64,000 bases of DNA from the NCBI RefSeq assembly GCF_028330965.1, contig NZ_JAQMUB010000101.1, forward strand, positions 98,620 to 162,619, read 5' to 3'. This document shows positions 42,751 through 52,846 of the stretch, piece after piece (the stretch's first letter is position 1; every line of letters starts with the position of its first letter). Under the pieces are notes generated by a model. That model saw only the letters and a list, made by a program, of their open reading frames with translations, did no database searches and was not told the DNA's origin. The position numbers and the translations under genes are program-made. Source of the DNA: Oscillatoria sp. CS-180. GTDB taxonomy: Bacteria; Cyanobacteriota; Cyanobacteriia; Phormidesmidales; Phormidesmidaceae.

Positions 42751-44088
42751 TCAATCAGGAGATCGCCCCAGTTGACTGGGAACGTTGGGATCAGTCCGAT
42801 TGCTTTGTATGGTGGACTCAAGCGCAGTGACAGCTTGCACGAACTGTAGGTCTTGATCAGACGCAAGTCGAGCCGGGTTGCTGAACAGCTCTTGCTGCTG
42901 TCGGTTGCTGAGATCGACTTCAATATCAGGTGTAATCCCCTTCTGGTTGATATCTGTGCCGTTGGGTGTGTAGTAGTGAGCTATGGTAACGACTAACCCA
43001 GAACCATCAGATAAGCCGTAGAGCGATTGCACTAGGGCTTTTCCGTAGGTCGTCGTCCCTACCACAGTTGCTCGGTTGTTGTCTTGCAGTGCACCCGTCA
43101 GGATTTCACTTGAACTAGCAGAGCGGTTGTTGACCAGAACAGCCATCGGTAAGTCAGTAATGGCAGTCCGGTTCGCGCTGATAGCAGATGACTCGCCGCT
43201 GCGGTCAAGTGTCCGAACGATGGGACCCCGCTGTAGCCATAGCCGACTAATCTCGATGCTGGCAGACAGCAAGCCACCCGGGTTGCTTCGTAGGTCTAGG
43301 ACAAACGCTTCGGCATTTTGCTCCATCAGGGCCTCGATCGCCGCAACCATCTGCTCAGTCGCGTGACCGTTGAACTCATCCAGACGGATATAGCCAATGC
43401 GATAGCCGTTGACCTGTTTAAGGCGATGAGCAACTGTGGGCAGTTCTAGCCGTGCCCGAGTCAGAATGACGGTTCGAGGTTCACTATTGCCGCGTGAGTA
43501 GGTCAAGGTGACTTGAGAGCTTTCCTCACCTCTCAGCAAGCGCGCCACACCAACAACGCTGATGCGTTCAGTCGATTGACCGTCAACTAACAGGATGCGA
43601 TCGCCTGCTTTCAGGCCATTCGCTGCTGCCGGAGAATTTTCTAGAACAGCAGTGACGTAGATGTTTCTCGTCTCGTCATCTCGTTGTAGCTCAAGGCCGA
43701 CGCCTGAAACTTCGCCAGCGGTCTGATCTGACAGTTCTGAATACTCCCGTGGGTCTAAAAACCGCGTGTAAGGATCGTTGAGGCGCTGAAGTTCTTCCCT
43801 AAGAGCATCATAGGCGGCTTCGGTTGAACTGTACTCTTGGCTCAACAGTCGCTGCCGCACTGCCAGCCAGTCCATTTGATTAAATGTGGGATCGACGTAT
43901 TCTCGATTGACCAGCTGCCACGCTTCGTCCAAAACTGCTTTCGGGTTATCCTCCATCAGTTCTGTAGCGCCAGCATTGGGAATGAAAACTGGCATGATGA
44001 CAGAAACGGTTGCTAGCAGAGAAGTCGCGATCGCCCCTCTAACAAACTCTATTGAAGCTGACGTCCGTGGATTAGCAGGGCGGGTCAT
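42751..44088 (-). CDS. Carboxyl-terminal processing protease (S41, CtpA/CtpB type)
   Basis: The 445-residue product has an N-terminal signal or anchor (about 15-42, GAIATSLLATVSVIMPVFIPNAGA), a helical region (WQLVNREYVDPTFNQMDW), and a PDZ domain (about 110-195, with VLENSPAAANGLKAGDRILLV). The protease core has IRLDEFNGHATEQMV, FVLDLRSNPGGLL and the catalytic NRSASSSEILTGAL (Ser), with the Lys in GTTTYGKALVQS about 25 residues later. In cyanobacteria these lumenal proteases include the one that matures the D1 protein of photosystem II, but paralogues cannot be told apart here. It converges with the cysteine desulfurase gene. Confidence 0.93.
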   Translation of the reverse strand: MTRPANPRTSASIEFVRGAIATSLLATVSVIMPVFIPNAGATELMEDNPKAVLDEAWQLVNREYVDPTFNQMDWLAVRQRLLSQEYSSTEAAYDALREELQRLNDPYTRFLDPREYSELSDQTAGEVSGVGLELQRDDETRNIYVTAVLENSPAAANGLKAGDRILLVDGQSTERISVVGVARLLRGEESSQVTLTYSRGNSEPRTVILTRARLELPTVAHRLKQVNGYRIGYIRLDEFNGHATEQMVAAIEALMEQNAEAFVLDLRSNPGGLLSASIEISRLWLQRGPIVRTLDRSGESSAISANRTAITDLPMAVLVNNRSASSSEILTGALQDNNRATVVGTTTYGKALVQSLYGLSDGSGLVVTIAHYYTPNGTDINQKGITPDIEVDLSNRQQQELFSNPARLASDQDLQFVQAVTALESTIQSNRTDPNVPSQLGRSPD

Positions 44089-44285
44089 ATGGAGTTACAG
44101 ATAGGTGTTACGTAGACTGTAAGATGGGTCAACTCGAAACTCAGTAGTAACACGGATAAAGCGGATATCTGTAGCCGTGACTGAGATGAGATAAGTCTAG
44201 CCAAAATTATTCCGCAACCGGTAGTGTCCTGGTCCAAAAACAACAGAGTATTTAATTTTTCGGTCAAAATTGCTGTTGGAATAGT

Positions 44286-45302
44286 TTAGCTTTCAGACTC
44301 AGCCGTTCTGCCATTGAACAATTCCAGCTTTTTCGTCAAAAAGGCCATGAGGACATCTCTTTGATTGATGAGGTAAATGCTGACAATCGTGAGCGCCACA
44401 CCTGCCGTTTGAATTGAGCTCAGCACTTCGCCCAAGAAGAGATTGCCGAACAGGAGTGCAAATACCGGAGTGAGGAAGGTCAACGCGCTGAGACTGGTCA
44501 AGTTACCTTTGGAGGCCAGGTAAAAGAAGATGCCGTAGGCCAACGCACTTCCTAGGATGGTGGAGTAGGCGATCGCACCCCAACCCGATAGCCCTAATCC
44601 GATCCAAGGGTGGGTTTCACCCATGAGCGATAAGACGGCGAGGGGCAACCCTCCTAAAATCATGTGCCATCCTGTTGCGACGACGGGATCAGCATGTTCA
44701 GCAACGTAGCGAATCAGAATTGTTCCAACTGCCATTGACAGGGCTGCCATCAGCATGAGCCATTCTCCCTGATCAAATAGCAGGCGTAGGAGAGCCATCC
44801 CATCCGCAGGAATTTCTGCCAGCGTAAAGTTGCCTTGAAATAGACTAATGAACCATTCGTCTGGTAGCCCCAGCAGGCTAATGCCTGACAGACCCACTAA
44901 AAGTCCTAGCCAACCCAGGGGGCCAACCTGCTCCTTAAACAGCCATCGAGCCATGAGGGCTACGGCAAGGGGTTGAGAGTCGATCATCACGGATCCCAGT
45001 CCTGCCCCTGTGCGGACTAATCCCTGAGCGAGAAAACCTTGAAATAAAGTGCCGTCTACTAGAGCAAAGAGACTAATCCACCACCATCCCTGACGTGTAA
45101 TTTGAAAGCTTCGTTTCATCAACAATGCGGCTAACAAAACCAAAACCCCTGCTGGCGCTAAACGCATGGTTGCCAGGAAAAAGGGAGCTGTATCAGGAAT
45201 GACGCCCTTCATGGCAACCATGGCTGTGCCCCAAAGAAAGAACGGGGCAATCAGCAAAGGCACTCTGAGTAGCGGCTTGGTCGTTGGGGATTGCAGTTCC
45301 AT
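44286..45302 (-). CDS. EamA/DMT-superfamily transporter
   Basis: This 338-residue integral membrane protein has ten hydrophobic segments in two five-helix EamA repeats. The first begins LLIAPFFLWGTAMVAMKGVI, and the second contains LMAALSMAVGTILIRYV and ALTFLTPVFALLFGNLFLGE. The FxWGxxxxxxK start and the PVFxxLxGxxxLGE end are typical of DMT metabolite or drug exporters; the substrate is unknown. The start MELQSPTTKPLLRV at 45302 is preferred over the frame opening at 45326. It is divergent from sppA. Confidence 0.9.
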   Translation of the reverse strand: MELQSPTTKPLLRVPLLIAPFFLWGTAMVAMKGVIPDTAPFFLATMRLAPAGVLVLLAALLMKRSFQITRQGWWWISLFALVDGTLFQGFLAQGLVRTGAGLGSVMIDSQPLAVALMARWLFKEQVGPLGWLGLLVGLSGISLLGLPDEWFISLFQGNFTLAEIPADGMALLRLLFDQGEWLMLMAALSMAVGTILIRYVAEHADPVVATGWHMILGGLPLAVLSLMGETHPWIGLGLSGWGAIAYSTILGSALAYGIFFYLASKGNLTSLSALTFLTPVFALLFGNLFLGEVLSSIQTAGVALTIVSIYLINQRDVLMAFLTKKLELFNGRTAESES

Positions 45303-45537
45303 AAGGGGGCGATCGCACGTTTGCAAGAGAGATAGTCTCTTTAATATAAAGAACCTTGAAGTTCCGATCTACGACGATCGCACAATTGGACAAACTCATA
45401 TCCCGCAACTAGAAGAGTACAATGGGCGATACGGTCTTTTAAGAGAAGTCTTAGGTTGGTCGTAAAACGCTGGCAAATCCCTGATCGCAGGCTTTTCTTA
45501 GAAAACGTAGTCAACCTCGTTCTTCACATGCTCTGTT

Positions 45538-46386
45538 ATGGTTTGGCCCTTTCAGTCACGCTCTCAAAAATCTATTGCGCGTATCGAGGTTTCGGGAGCG
45601 ATCGCGGGAGCAACCCGTAAAGCGGTCCTAGAAGCGATCGAGCGAGTGGAGGAGAAAAAGTTTCCAGCTCTGCTACTTCGCATCGACAGTCCTGGCGGAA
45701 CAGTCGGTGATTCTCAAGAAATCTACAATGCCCTTTTAAGACTCCGAGAGAAAGTCCCGATTGTTGCCAGCTTTGGCAATATCTCGGCATCGGGAGGCGT
45801 CTACATCGGCATGGGTGCTCAACACATTGTGGCTAATCCCGGGACCATCACTGGTAGTATCGGTGTGATTCTGCGGGGCAATAATATTGAACGTCTGCTA
45901 GATAAAGTAGGTGTTTCTTTCAAAGTCATTAAATCAGGGCCCTACAAAGATATTCTGGCCTTCGATCGCGAACTAACGGACTCTGAAAAAAGTATTCTGC
46001 AAGAGCTGATCGATGTAAGTTACGGTCAGTTTGTCAGAACGGTAGCCGAAGCACGCGGTTTACCTGAAGAGCAGGTGCGGAGTTTTGCGGACGGACGCAT
46101 CTTCACGGGCGAGCAGGCACTAGAACTGGGTGTGGTTGATCGCCTGGGAACAGAAGAAGATGCCCGGCGGTGGGCTGCTGAGTTAGCGGACCTTGATCCC
46201 GAAAAGGCAGAGGTTCAGAAAATTGAGCCGAAGAAAAGCGGTATTCAAAAATTCTTACCAGGTCGCAATCAATCGCTTCTCTCTCAAGTTTTTCCTGAAG
46301 CAACTTCAAACTTACAAACGGTGACCAATTGGCTGGAATTTGAAATCAGCACCTCTGGCTTACCGCTGTGGCTCTATCGTCCATAG
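45538..46386 (+). CDS. sppA: Signal peptide peptidase SppA (S49 family, short form)
   Basis: This 282-residue protease has RIDSPGGTVGDSQEIYNAL (about 48-66), the nucleophile Ser in SFGNISASGGVYIGMGAQ (about 80-97), a catalytic Lys in KVIKSGPYKDIL (about 140) and DGRIFTGEQALELGVVDRLG. It lacks a clear N-terminal membrane helix and is about half the length of E. coli SppA, which fits the single-domain, SppA2-like enzymes of cyanobacteria. It degrades leftover signal peptides or membrane proteins. A C-terminal 70-residue extension (about 210-282) is lysine-rich and then hydrophobic. Confidence 0.9.
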   Translation: MVWPFQSRSQKSIARIEVSGAIAGATRKAVLEAIERVEEKKFPALLLRIDSPGGTVGDSQEIYNALLRLREKVPIVASFGNISASGGVYIGMGAQHIVANPGTITGSIGVILRGNNIERLLDKVGVSFKVIKSGPYKDILAFDRELTDSEKSILQELIDVSYGQFVRTVAEARGLPEEQVRSFADGRIFTGEQALELGVVDRLGTEEDARRWAAELADLDPEKAEVQKIEPKKSGIQKFLPGRNQSLLSQVFPEATSNLQTVTNWLEFEISTSGLPLWLYRP

Positions 46387-46496
46387 GCAACTGATCACAT
46401 TTCTTGGGTAGGTGTCCTGTTAGGATGAACTCTAGATCAGAGACCTAGAAACCGTATCAGGTCACATTTAAGTAAGCCGGATTGGAGGAAATCAGC

Positions 46497-46898
46497 GTGG
46501 AATGGCGCATGCAAGCGATTCGCGGAGCAACGACCGTGTCAAAAAATGTTGCCGACCAGATTGCAGCAGCCACCCATGAGCTTTTAGATGCCATTGAGTC
46601 TGAAAATCGGCTGAGTCCTGAACACATTATCAGCGTCACTTTTTCAGTCACCAAAGATTTGGATGCCCTTTTTCCTGCGGCGGCTGCCCGTCAGCGTCCT
46701 GGTTGGGATGCTGTATCGCTGTTGGATGTTCAGCATATGCATGTAACTGGTAGCCTACCTCGCTGCATTCGTGTACTGATCCACGCACAAATTCCCGTGC
46801 TGCATGAAGAGGTTTGTCATATTTATTTGAGGGATGCTCAGCAGCTACGGCCTGATTTGAGCGATCGTGCGGTATCCGTTTCTTCTAATCGAGAATAA
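46497..46898 (+). CDS. aroH: Chorismate mutase, AroH type
   Basis: The 133-residue enzyme rearranges chorismate to prephenate for tyrosine and phenylalanine synthesis. It begins VEWRMQAIRGATTVSKN, includes SVTFSVTKDLDALFPAAAAR and ends in an HIYLRDAQQLRPDL block. RGATT, FSxTxDLxxxFPAxAAR and the closing YLRDAxxLRPD are hallmarks of the trimeric AroH family. The GTG at 46497 follows GGAGG with 8-bp spacing, deciding the start over the in-frame TTG at 46482. Downstream of sppA on the same strand by 110 bp. Confidence 0.93.
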   Translation: MEWRMQAIRGATTVSKNVADQIAAATHELLDAIESENRLSPEHIISVTFSVTKDLDALFPAAAARQRPGWDAVSLLDVQHMHVTGSLPRCIRVLIHAQIPVLHEEVCHIYLRDAQQLRPDLSDRAVSVSSNRE

Positions 46899-47171
46899 GT
46901 TTCTCAGCGGGTACTTAAGGATGCGCTATCGAGATAGGCAAGACTGTTTCCAACGTCGTATCAGTCATTTTGATATGGAGAGGACTGAAAATGCCTTAGG
47001 AAAGTCGTAGACCAAGTTTTTGAGCTTGCAAAAGAGTTTTACTTAGAAGCTGACAAGCCTATCCAGCAACTGCGACAGTGCCTTCGCTCGTATGAGGTGA
47101 GGCGCGGAGTAGATATCCCATCCACTGCAAGAGGATTGCTTCAGCGTGACACTAAGATGCTGACAGCGGGT

Positions 47172-47579
47172 TTAAGTGACCATAACGTCAACTATCTCTT
47201 CAAACTCAATGAGATTGCCGTCTGGATCGCGAAAACAGGTTGAAACAATACCTCTATCTGGGTAATTGGTCGGTGGATTCAAAATCTCGATGTTATGAGT
47301 ACGAAGATGCCGGGTTGCAGCTTCCATATCAGTCACCTTAAAGGAGAGTACTACCCGAGCACTATGAGGGTTGTAGCTGAGGTTATCGTCGCGCGTCACA
47401 AAATCCGTCAGCTTCTCTCGATTGAACAAAGTGATGAGGACTGAACCCGTGTCAAATTCGACGTATTCATCCATATCATCTTCGAATTTTGTCGTTAGCC
47501 CCAACACATTTTGATAAAAGTCTTTGCAAGCCTTAAAGTTCTCAACGTTGAGACGGGTGTACATATATTGAAGCTGCAC
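47172..47579 (-). CDS. VOC-superfamily protein (glyoxalase/bleomycin resistance-like)
   Basis: The 135-residue protein consists of paired beta-alpha-beta-beta-beta modules: YTRLNVENFKACKDFYQNVLG (about 7-27) and VVLSFKVTDMEAATRHLRTH (about 76-95). It ends STCFRDPDGNLIEFEEIV, where the final Glu is the usual metal ligand. Substrate unknown; enzymes of this size include small dioxygenases and lyases. Stand-alone gene. Confidence 0.87.
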   Translation of the reverse strand: MQLQYMYTRLNVENFKACKDFYQNVLGLTTKFEDDMDEYVEFDTGSVLITLFNREKLTDFVTRDDNLSYNPHSARVVLSFKVTDMEAATRHLRTHNIEILNPPTNYPDRGIVSTCFRDPDGNLIEFEEIVDVMVT

Positions 47580-47797
47580 AGGGGATTCCTCTCTGTTGGT
47601 GAAATCTGCTGGTGAAACGGATGACTATCGGCTAACCAGAGAATCAAGGCTAGCAATCTAAGCAATGGGCAACTAAAAATCTAGTCCACAAGCCTGAACC
47701 ATCATAGATCTTTCTCCGATCATTGATACGGTTTAACTCATGGGACTCTGTTAAACATTGCCAGTCGCAAAAATAGAGGAGTAGCGAGACGGCCTGC

Positions 47798-47842
47798 CCT
47801 CTTGTCCTGTTGGGGCTAGCGACAGTTTTATTAGAACAAAGG
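47798..47842. repeat. Rearranged fragment of the 105-bp repeat family
   Basis: CTTGTCCTGTTGGGGCTAGCG reads like the right end of the repeat in plus orientation, and AGCGACAGTTTTATTAGAAC reads like the same end in minus orientation (compare CGCCAGTTCCGTTAGAACAA in copy D). The two overlap head to head, suggesting a deletion between inverted copies. Confidence 0.35.
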
Positions 47843-47849
47843 CTGAATA

Positions 47850-47891
47850 CTCAAACGGATGCTGGTAACAACTACACAGCATCCGTTTGAG
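47850..47891 (-). terminator. 15-bp inverted repeat downstream of the HMA-like gene
   Basis: CTCAAACGGATGCTG and CAGCATCCGTTTGAG are exact complements around a 12-nt loop. On the minus strand it begins 26 bp after the stop of the small HMA-like gene. A clear U-run is lacking, so it may be a Rho-independent-like or stability hairpin. Confidence 0.6.
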
Positions 47892-47917
47892 GTCGTGCAT
47901 TTGCGCTCGGCCTGACG

Positions 47918-48118
47918 CTAATCTTCCTTGATTGAATGGCCTGCTGCCACAATCAATTCTCTAAAGGTTTCTTCTGATGCCTTGGATTCGATAGTGATGA
48001 CTTTGGATTGAGTATCGATTTCAATGTCAGCACCCGATTCAGATGTCAAGATTAGCTCTTTCAAATCTTGTGCAGCCTGCTGATCCTCTAATGTAGGAAT
48101 ATGAAATTGCATTGTCAT
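47918..48118 (-). CDS. Small HMA-like (ferredoxin-fold) protein without CxxC
   Basis: The 66-residue protein has the beta-alpha-beta-beta-alpha-beta pattern and the motifs of heavy-metal-associated domains (ADIEIDTQSKVITIESKAS, EETFRELIVAAGHSIKED). It has no cysteine, so the metal-binding CxxC of this fold is missing. It may bind another ligand or a partner. Possible starts are ATG 48118 and ATG 48112. A hairpin lies shortly after the stop. No neighbour suggests a role. Confidence 0.7.
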   Translation of the reverse strand: MTMQFHIPTLEDQQAAQDLKELILTSESGADIEIDTQSKVITIESKASEETFRELIVAAGHSIKED

Positions 48119-48509
48119 GCCATACCTCTAAGCGTCCATAACATAGCCTCAGTGGTTGCAGCATCACAGTTAAGTTCGGGCAAACCAGGAGCTATGCTTT
48201 TTACTTCCTAAGACTTGCTTGAGCTTAGTCTTAGCTTTCCTAATTTCTCATAGGACGCTGACTACGACATCTGCCTACTGACATAACAAAAGATGCAAGG
48301 AATCAGACAGTAATTAAGATCAATTGCTTAATAAAGCTCTTCTCAAAAACTATTAAAAGAAAAGATATATAGTGCTTAAAAGTTGTGTTGAAGGGCAGAA
48401 TCGATTCTACAGGAACACTAGTTATCAGACATTAGACTCTTTTTTCTGGTCTTTTGATTTGCTGATCTCTTGTAATTTAAGGACGATAGTGCAGGAATTA
48501 AAAATTAGC
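48119..48509. other. AT-rich spacer with a small hairpin
   Basis: About 390 bp without a gene. CTAAGACT (48208-48215) and AGTCTTAG (48227-48234) are an exact 8-bp inverted repeat with an 11-nt loop. A plus-strand frame at 48372-48590 runs into the minus-strand gene and lacks a ribosome-binding site. Confidence 0.4.
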
Positions 48510-48857
48510 TCATGGTTGATGCCAGCCTCTAGCAGTGATGATTTCCAAAATAGTCATGTTCGTTCGTTCGTAGTCGTGAATAACAACTGACTTTTGAGCG
48601 TCCGTGATTTTGCCTTCTGCGACTAGCTCGTTCAATATTTGTTCTTCAGATATGGGCTTGGCAGGTGTTTGCTCTTCGGATATCTTCGACTCAGATGAGC
48701 TACTTTGGACGGAATCAAAATCAGGTTCTTCGCGATCAGCCAGCGCTCGTCCATCTGGAAATAAATACACCACTGTTTGGCCTGTCTGGCCGAGAACTCG
48801 AATTTCAGCCGATTGAGTCGTCAAAGATTGATTAGGGTTAGCAGGAGGATGGTCCAT
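48510..48857 (-). CDS. Hypothetical protein with acidic linker, 115 residues
   Basis: The product has an ordered N-terminus (about 13-45, SAEIRVLGQTGQTVVYLFPDGRALADRE), a Ser/Glu-rich linker (SVQSSSSESKISEEQ) and a C-terminal helical segment (EEQILNELVAEGKITDAQ). The last part, QKSVVIHDYERTNMTILEIITARGW, resembles the start of type II secretion/pilus GspE N-terminal (MshEN) helical bundles, where LVxxGxITxxQ repeats occur; here only one unit is present. That similarity is weak. ATG at 48857. Confidence 0.6.
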   Translation of the reverse strand: MDHPPANPNQSLTTQSAEIRVLGQTGQTVVYLFPDGRALADREEPDFDSVQSSSSESKISEEQTPAKPISEEQILNELVAEGKITDAQKSVVIHDYERTNMTILEIITARGWHQP

Positions 48858-49115
48858 GCAGCTATATCCTCAATAAAAATGAGAAGCACCAGAAGAACTG
48901 TAGCGTCCAGCAAATAGCAAAAGTCAGAAACCATTTTCTTGAACAATGATTTATGGCGTTTCTGATTGACCTAAGCTCTATAGCTACAGCTATGAATCTT
49001 GATTTCTTCTTCCCTTACTCTAAAAAGCTTGAAAGAGAAACTACTCGGTGTTTTTTCGAATCTTGCATGAAACCGCTGTGAACATTTGGTAGACAATGAT
49101 GATGCTTCTTGCTGC

Positions 49116-52100
49116 CTAAGATTCACTTTTATAAGCCGTTAGGGGTGGGCATGAACACGCTAAGTTGCGATCGCCAAAGGCCTGATCAATTCGGTTGACA
49201 GCAGGCCAGAATTTGTTGTCCCGCGTCCAGTTAGTAGGAAAAACAGCTTGCTGGCGATCGTAAGGACGATCCCAATCAGAAACCAAATCCTCAGTCGTGT
49301 GAGGAGACTGCTTAAGCGGATTATTGTCGGCGTCTATTTGATGGGTGGCGATCGCTTCAATCTCGCCTCGAATCGCAATCATGGCTTCACAAAAGCGATC
49401 TAGCTCGGCCTTGGATTCACTCTCTGTTGGCTCGATCATCAACGTACCCGCTACGGGCCAAGACATCGTTGGTGGATGAAAACCATAGTCGATCAAGCGT
49501 TTTGCCACATCCTCCACAGTGATGCCCGCAGACTTACGAAACGGACGCAGATCGATAATGCATTCGTGGGCAATGAGGCCATGCTTCCCGGTGTAGAGAA
49601 TGTCATAATGACCTCTCAATTGGTGGGCGATGTAGTTAGCGTTGAGAATCGCGATTTCGGTTGCCTGCTTCAATCCAGCCGCTCCCATCATGGCAATGTA
49701 CATCCAAGAAATGGGCAAAATACTGGCGCTACCCCAGGGGGCAGAGGTCACAGCGCCAATGGCTTTTTCTCCACCGACATGGGAGACTAAGCCATGACCT
49801 GGCAAGAACGGTTTCAGATGGTCTTGCACTCCAATAGGACCTACGCCAGGGCCGCCACCACCGTGGGGAATGCAGAAGGTTTTGTGCAAGTTTAAGTGAC
49901 AGACATCGGCTCCAAAATCGGCTGGCCGGCAGAGTCCGACTTGGGCGTTCATATTAGCCCCATCCATGTAGACTTGTCCGCCATGAGCATGAACGACATC
50001 GCAGATTTGACGGATGCCCGTTTCAAACACGCCGTGGGTGGAAGGATAAGTCACCATGAGGGCCGCTAGTTGATCCCCATGCTTGTCGGCTTTTGCAGTT
50101 AAGTCTTGAAGATCGATGTCGCCATTGTCATCGCAAGCAACAGCAACTACCTTCATTCCCGCCATGACCGCACTGGCTGGATTGGTGCCATGAGCTGATT
50201 CCGGGATCAGGCAGACTGTCCGATGGGTCTCTCCTCGCTGGCGGTGATATTCACGAATTACAAGTAGCCCTGTGTATTCCCCTTGTGCTCCCGCATTAGG
50301 CTGCAAGGAAACTCCTGCAAAACCTGTAATTTCTGACAGCCACTCTTCCAGTTCCTGAAAAAGTTTGTGGTAGCCACGGACTTGATCTGAGGGGACAAAG
50401 GGGTGAATCTGTCCAAACTCTGGCCAGGTAATGGGGACCATCTCAGCTGTGGCGTTGAGCTTCATAGTGCAGGACCCCAGCGGAATCATCGCTGTCGTCA
50501 ACGACAGGTCCTTTGACTGCAAGCGTTGTAGATACCGCAGCATCTCCGTTTCAGAGTGATAGGTATTGAAAACGGGATGGGTCAAATAATCACTCGTGCG
50601 GCTCAGGGGGCAATGGTGGGCCAGGGGGGAAGCCGCAGCTTGAGGCAGCTCAGATTGAGCCCCCGTAAAAATCCCAAGCAGATCCTGAATATCTTGCTCG
50701 GTAGTCGTTTCATCGAGGGCAACTACGACTGTCTCGGCATTAAGAATACGAAGATTGATGTGCTGTTGAGCTGCCCGTGATACGATATCAGGCTGACGAT
50801 CTCCCACGTTCACTCGCAGCGTATCAAAATAGGGGGTGGTTCCTACAGAGAAACCAGCCTGCGTCAGCGCAGTTGCTAGAGTTGTGGTGAGGTGGTGGAT
50901 CCGAGTGGCGATCGCCTTTAACCCTTTTGGTCCGTGATAAACCGCATACATACTGGCCATAATCGCCAGCAAGACCTGAGCCGTGCAAATATTGCTGGTC
51001 GCAGAGTCCCGACGGATGTGCTGTTCGCGCGTTTGCAAAGCCAGCCTTAGAGCAGGTTTCTCATAGCTATCTTTGGAAACTCCTACCAAACGACCAGGTA
51101 GTTTACGGGCATATCGATCTAGCGTGGCAAAGTAGGCGGCATGAGGTCCTCCATAGCCCAGAGGAACCCCAAAGCGCTGGGTGCTGCCAACAGCAATGTC
51201 CGCACCCAATTCACCAGGAGGCGCTAAGAGAGTCAGGCTCAATAAATCTGCCGCCACAGTGACCAAGGCTTTCTGCTCATGGGCCTGAACGATGAAATCG
51301 CGGTAGTCATACACTGCGCCATCGGTAGCTGGGTACTGTAGCAGCGCTCCAAAGATAGGTACTGCAACATCAAAATTACGGTGATCGCCCACAACAACCT
51401 GAATGCCTAATGGTTGAGCGCGTGTCTTAACGACATCGATCGTTTGGGGATGGCACGCATCAGACACCCAAAAAGTTTTGACATCCTTACGCTTGCGGAC
51501 ATTGAAGCTGAGGGTCATGGCTTCAGCAGCGGCAGTCCCTTCGTCTAACAAAGAGGCATTGGCGATCTCTAACCCCGTTAGATCAGTCACCATTGTCTGA
51601 AAATTCAGCAGCGCCTCCAGTCGTCCCTGGGCAATCTCTGGTTGATAAGGCGTGTATTGTGTGTACCAGCCAGGATTTTCTAGAACATTCCGCTGGATGA
51701 CCAGTGGCGTGATGGTGTTGGCATACCCTAGACCGATGAAAGAGCGCCAGACTTGATTTTGAGCCGCGATCGCTCGCAAGTGTTCCAAAGCATCCTGCTC
51801 GCTCAATCCTTCGCCCAGCGCTAAGGTCTGAGCTAACCGAATATCTTCGGGCACCGTAGCGGCCATCAACTCATCCGGCGAAGCGTAGCCCAACGTCTCT
51901 AGCATGGCCTCAACTTCGTTTTGCCGAGGTCCAATATGTCGTGAGACAAAACTGCTGAACGAGGAAGTCGATGATGGTTTGAACGGGGTAGCAGGAGCAG
52001 TAGACGAGATCGTAGGGGTGGTTTTGGACGGTAAGGTGCTTGGGGTTTGGCTAGGCAACAACTCCGACAGTCTCCTGATTAGTTGGGTAAAGGGCTTATG

Positions 52101-52139
52101 GATGAAAACAATTTCAACAAGGCTTGCAAGATAAGACAA
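49116..52139 (-). CDS. gcvP: Glycine dehydrogenase (decarboxylating), P-protein
   Basis: This large PLP enzyme of the glycine cleavage system decarboxylates glycine and passes the aminomethyl group to GcvH; in cyanobacteria it is needed for photorespiratory glycine metabolism. It is full length, about 1007 residues with an N-terminal extension. Family similarity begins at about residue 62 ([23 protein letters not shown], split as [11 protein letters not shown] and [12 protein letters not shown]). The PLP lysine is in [19 protein letters not shown] (about residue 752). The first 60 residues are Ser/Thr/Pro-rich and the opening codon is TTG; a TTG near codon 27 ([12 protein letters not shown]) may be the real start. 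gcvT and gcvH are not in the window. Confidence 0.96.
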   Translation of the reverse strand: MSYLASLVEIVFIHKPFTQLIRRLSELLPSQTPSTLPSKTTPTISSTAPATPFKPSSTSSFSSFVSRHIGPRQNEVEAMLETLGYASPDELMAATVPEDIRLAQTLALGEGLSEQDALEHLRAIAAQNQVWRSFIGLGYANTITPLVIQRNVLENPGWYTQYTPYQPEIAQGRLEALLNFQTMVTDLTGLEIANASLLDEGTAAAEAMTLSFNVRKRKDVKTFWVSDACHPQTIDVVKTRAQPLGIQVVVGDHRNFDVAVPIFGALLQYPATDGAVYDYRDFIVQAHEQKALVTVAADLLSLTLLAPPGELGADIAVGSTQRFGVPLGYGGPHAAYFATLDRYARKLPGRLVGVSKDSYEKPALRLALQTREQHIRRDSATSNICTAQVLLAIMASMYAVYHGPKGLKAIATRIHHLTTTLATALTQAGFSVGTTPYFDTLRVNVGDRQPDIVSRAAQQHINLRILNAETVVVALDETTTEQDIQDLLGIFTGAQSELPQAAASPLAHHCPLSRTSDYLTHPVFNTYHSETEMLRYLQRLQSKDLSLTTAMIPLGSCTMKLNATAEMVPITWPEFGQIHPFVPSDQVRGYHKLFQELEEWLSEITGFAGVSLQPNAGAQGEYTGLLVIREYHRQRGETHRTVCLIPESAHGTNPASAVMAGMKVVAVACDDNGDIDLQDLTAKADKHGDQLAALMVTYPSTHGVFETGIRQICDVVHAHGGQVYMDGANMNAQVGLCRPADFGADVCHLNLHKTFCIPHGGGGPGVGPIGVQDHLKPFLPGHGLVSHVGGEKAIGAVTSAPWGSASILPISWMYIAMMGAAGLKQATEIAILNANYIAHQLRGHYDILYTGKHGLIAHECIIDLRPFRKSAGITVEDVAKRLIDYGFHPPTMSWPVAGTLMIEPTESESKAELDRFCEAMIAIRGEIEAIATHQIDADNNPLKQSPHTTEDLVSDWDRPYDRQQAVFPTNWTRDNKFWPAVNRIDQAFGDRNLACSCPPLTAYKSES

Positions 52140-52447
52140 ATGGCCTAAATCGGACTAGATCTTCTTATTCGCGCCAATCGTATCTAAGGTGTGTGCGATC
52201 GCATCTTGATGGCGACGAACCTGACCTATATTGTGTAGCAAACCCTAATTAAGTTGCCAATAGTGTGTCTGTTGTTGGCTACACAATGAACAACACAACG
52301 GTGTCGTAGTTGACCAGACTGCGCCACAGGAATTGACTTTGGAATGAATGAATTTTAAGTTCTCAGTTTTGAGTTTTGAATGATTGAGTTATCAGCGAAT
52401 CCAAAGCTCAAAGTTAATACTTAAGTAAGTTCCCGTTCCTTTGAGTC
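52140..52447. other. Spacer upstream of gcvP
   Basis: About 300 bp with no gene. The stretch near 52350-52395 consists of TTTGAGTTTTGAATGATTGAG-type words, a low-complexity direct repeat (TTTTGA) common in cyanobacterial spacers. I looked for the twin purine-rich stems of a glycine riboswitch and did not see them. Confidence 0.4.
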
Positions 52448-52846
52448 CTACCGCTCGGGTCTGGTGATGTACTCGGTATCGTCTATGCCTAGGACGTTAT
52501 AGTCTACGGCGATGGTGGTGGCTAGCGACAAGACATAAAGGGCGCACAGGAGGAGTAGCAGCCGTTTGGCAAAGAGTTTATGAGCAAAAACGGCTATGAA
52601 CAGAAAACTAAGGCAGAAGATAAGGCTGCTGTAAACGAGAATATTGAAGAGAGAAAGCTGAAACAGATCAAATTGAGTGTACAGTCCATCGGAGAAGACT
52701 GCGATCGCGATAATCCCTGTCTCGATCAGAATAGCCCAGTAAAAAGCTGTCGCAGCTAGCCCTAGCGCGAAAATTCGCCACCAAACTGCCCTTAGTCTCA
52801 TGAAATTCAAGCTCGTCACATCTAGCGTTAATACACCCCTACGCAT
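52448..52846 (-). CDS. Small membrane protein overlapping the GAF-domain gene
   Basis: The 132-residue protein has three hydrophobic helices (about 26-50 IFALGLAATAFYWAILIETGIIAIAV, about 65-85 LFNILVYSSLIFCLSFLFIAVFA and about 93-111 LLLLLCALYVLSLATTIAV) and a short polar C-terminus. ATG 52846 lies inside the last codons of the upstream GAF gene (8-bp overlap), which suggests translational coupling; a second start at 52801 (MRLRAVWWRIF) is possible. I know no family. The coupling makes it a plausible membrane partner of the GAF protein. Confidence 0.72.
   Translation of the reverse strand: MRRGVLTLDVTSLNFMRLRAVWWRIFALGLAATAFYWAILIETGIIAIAVFSDGLYTQFDLFQLSLFNILVYSSLIFCLSFLFIAVFAHKLFAKRLLLLLCALYVLSLATTIAVDYNVLGIDDTEYITRPER

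Larger units (their letters stand above)
47580..47917. other. Spacer with repeat-derived sequence and a strong hairpin
   Basis: It holds no gene. It contains a fragment related to the interspersed repeat (47798-47842) and an exact 15-bp inverted repeat (47850-47891) downstream of the minus-strand HMA-like gene. Confidence 0.5.

Noticed and set aside
46989..47243. Open frame of about 85 codons reading KVVDQVFELAKEF... on the plus strand
   Set aside because: It lacks a usable start codon, runs into the VOC gene on the other strand, and I cannot match it. It could be a decayed gene, but the evidence is too thin.
52140..52330. Possible glycine riboswitch upstream of gcvP
   Set aside because: The paired stems and purine-rich cores of the glycine aptamer are not visible in the leader.
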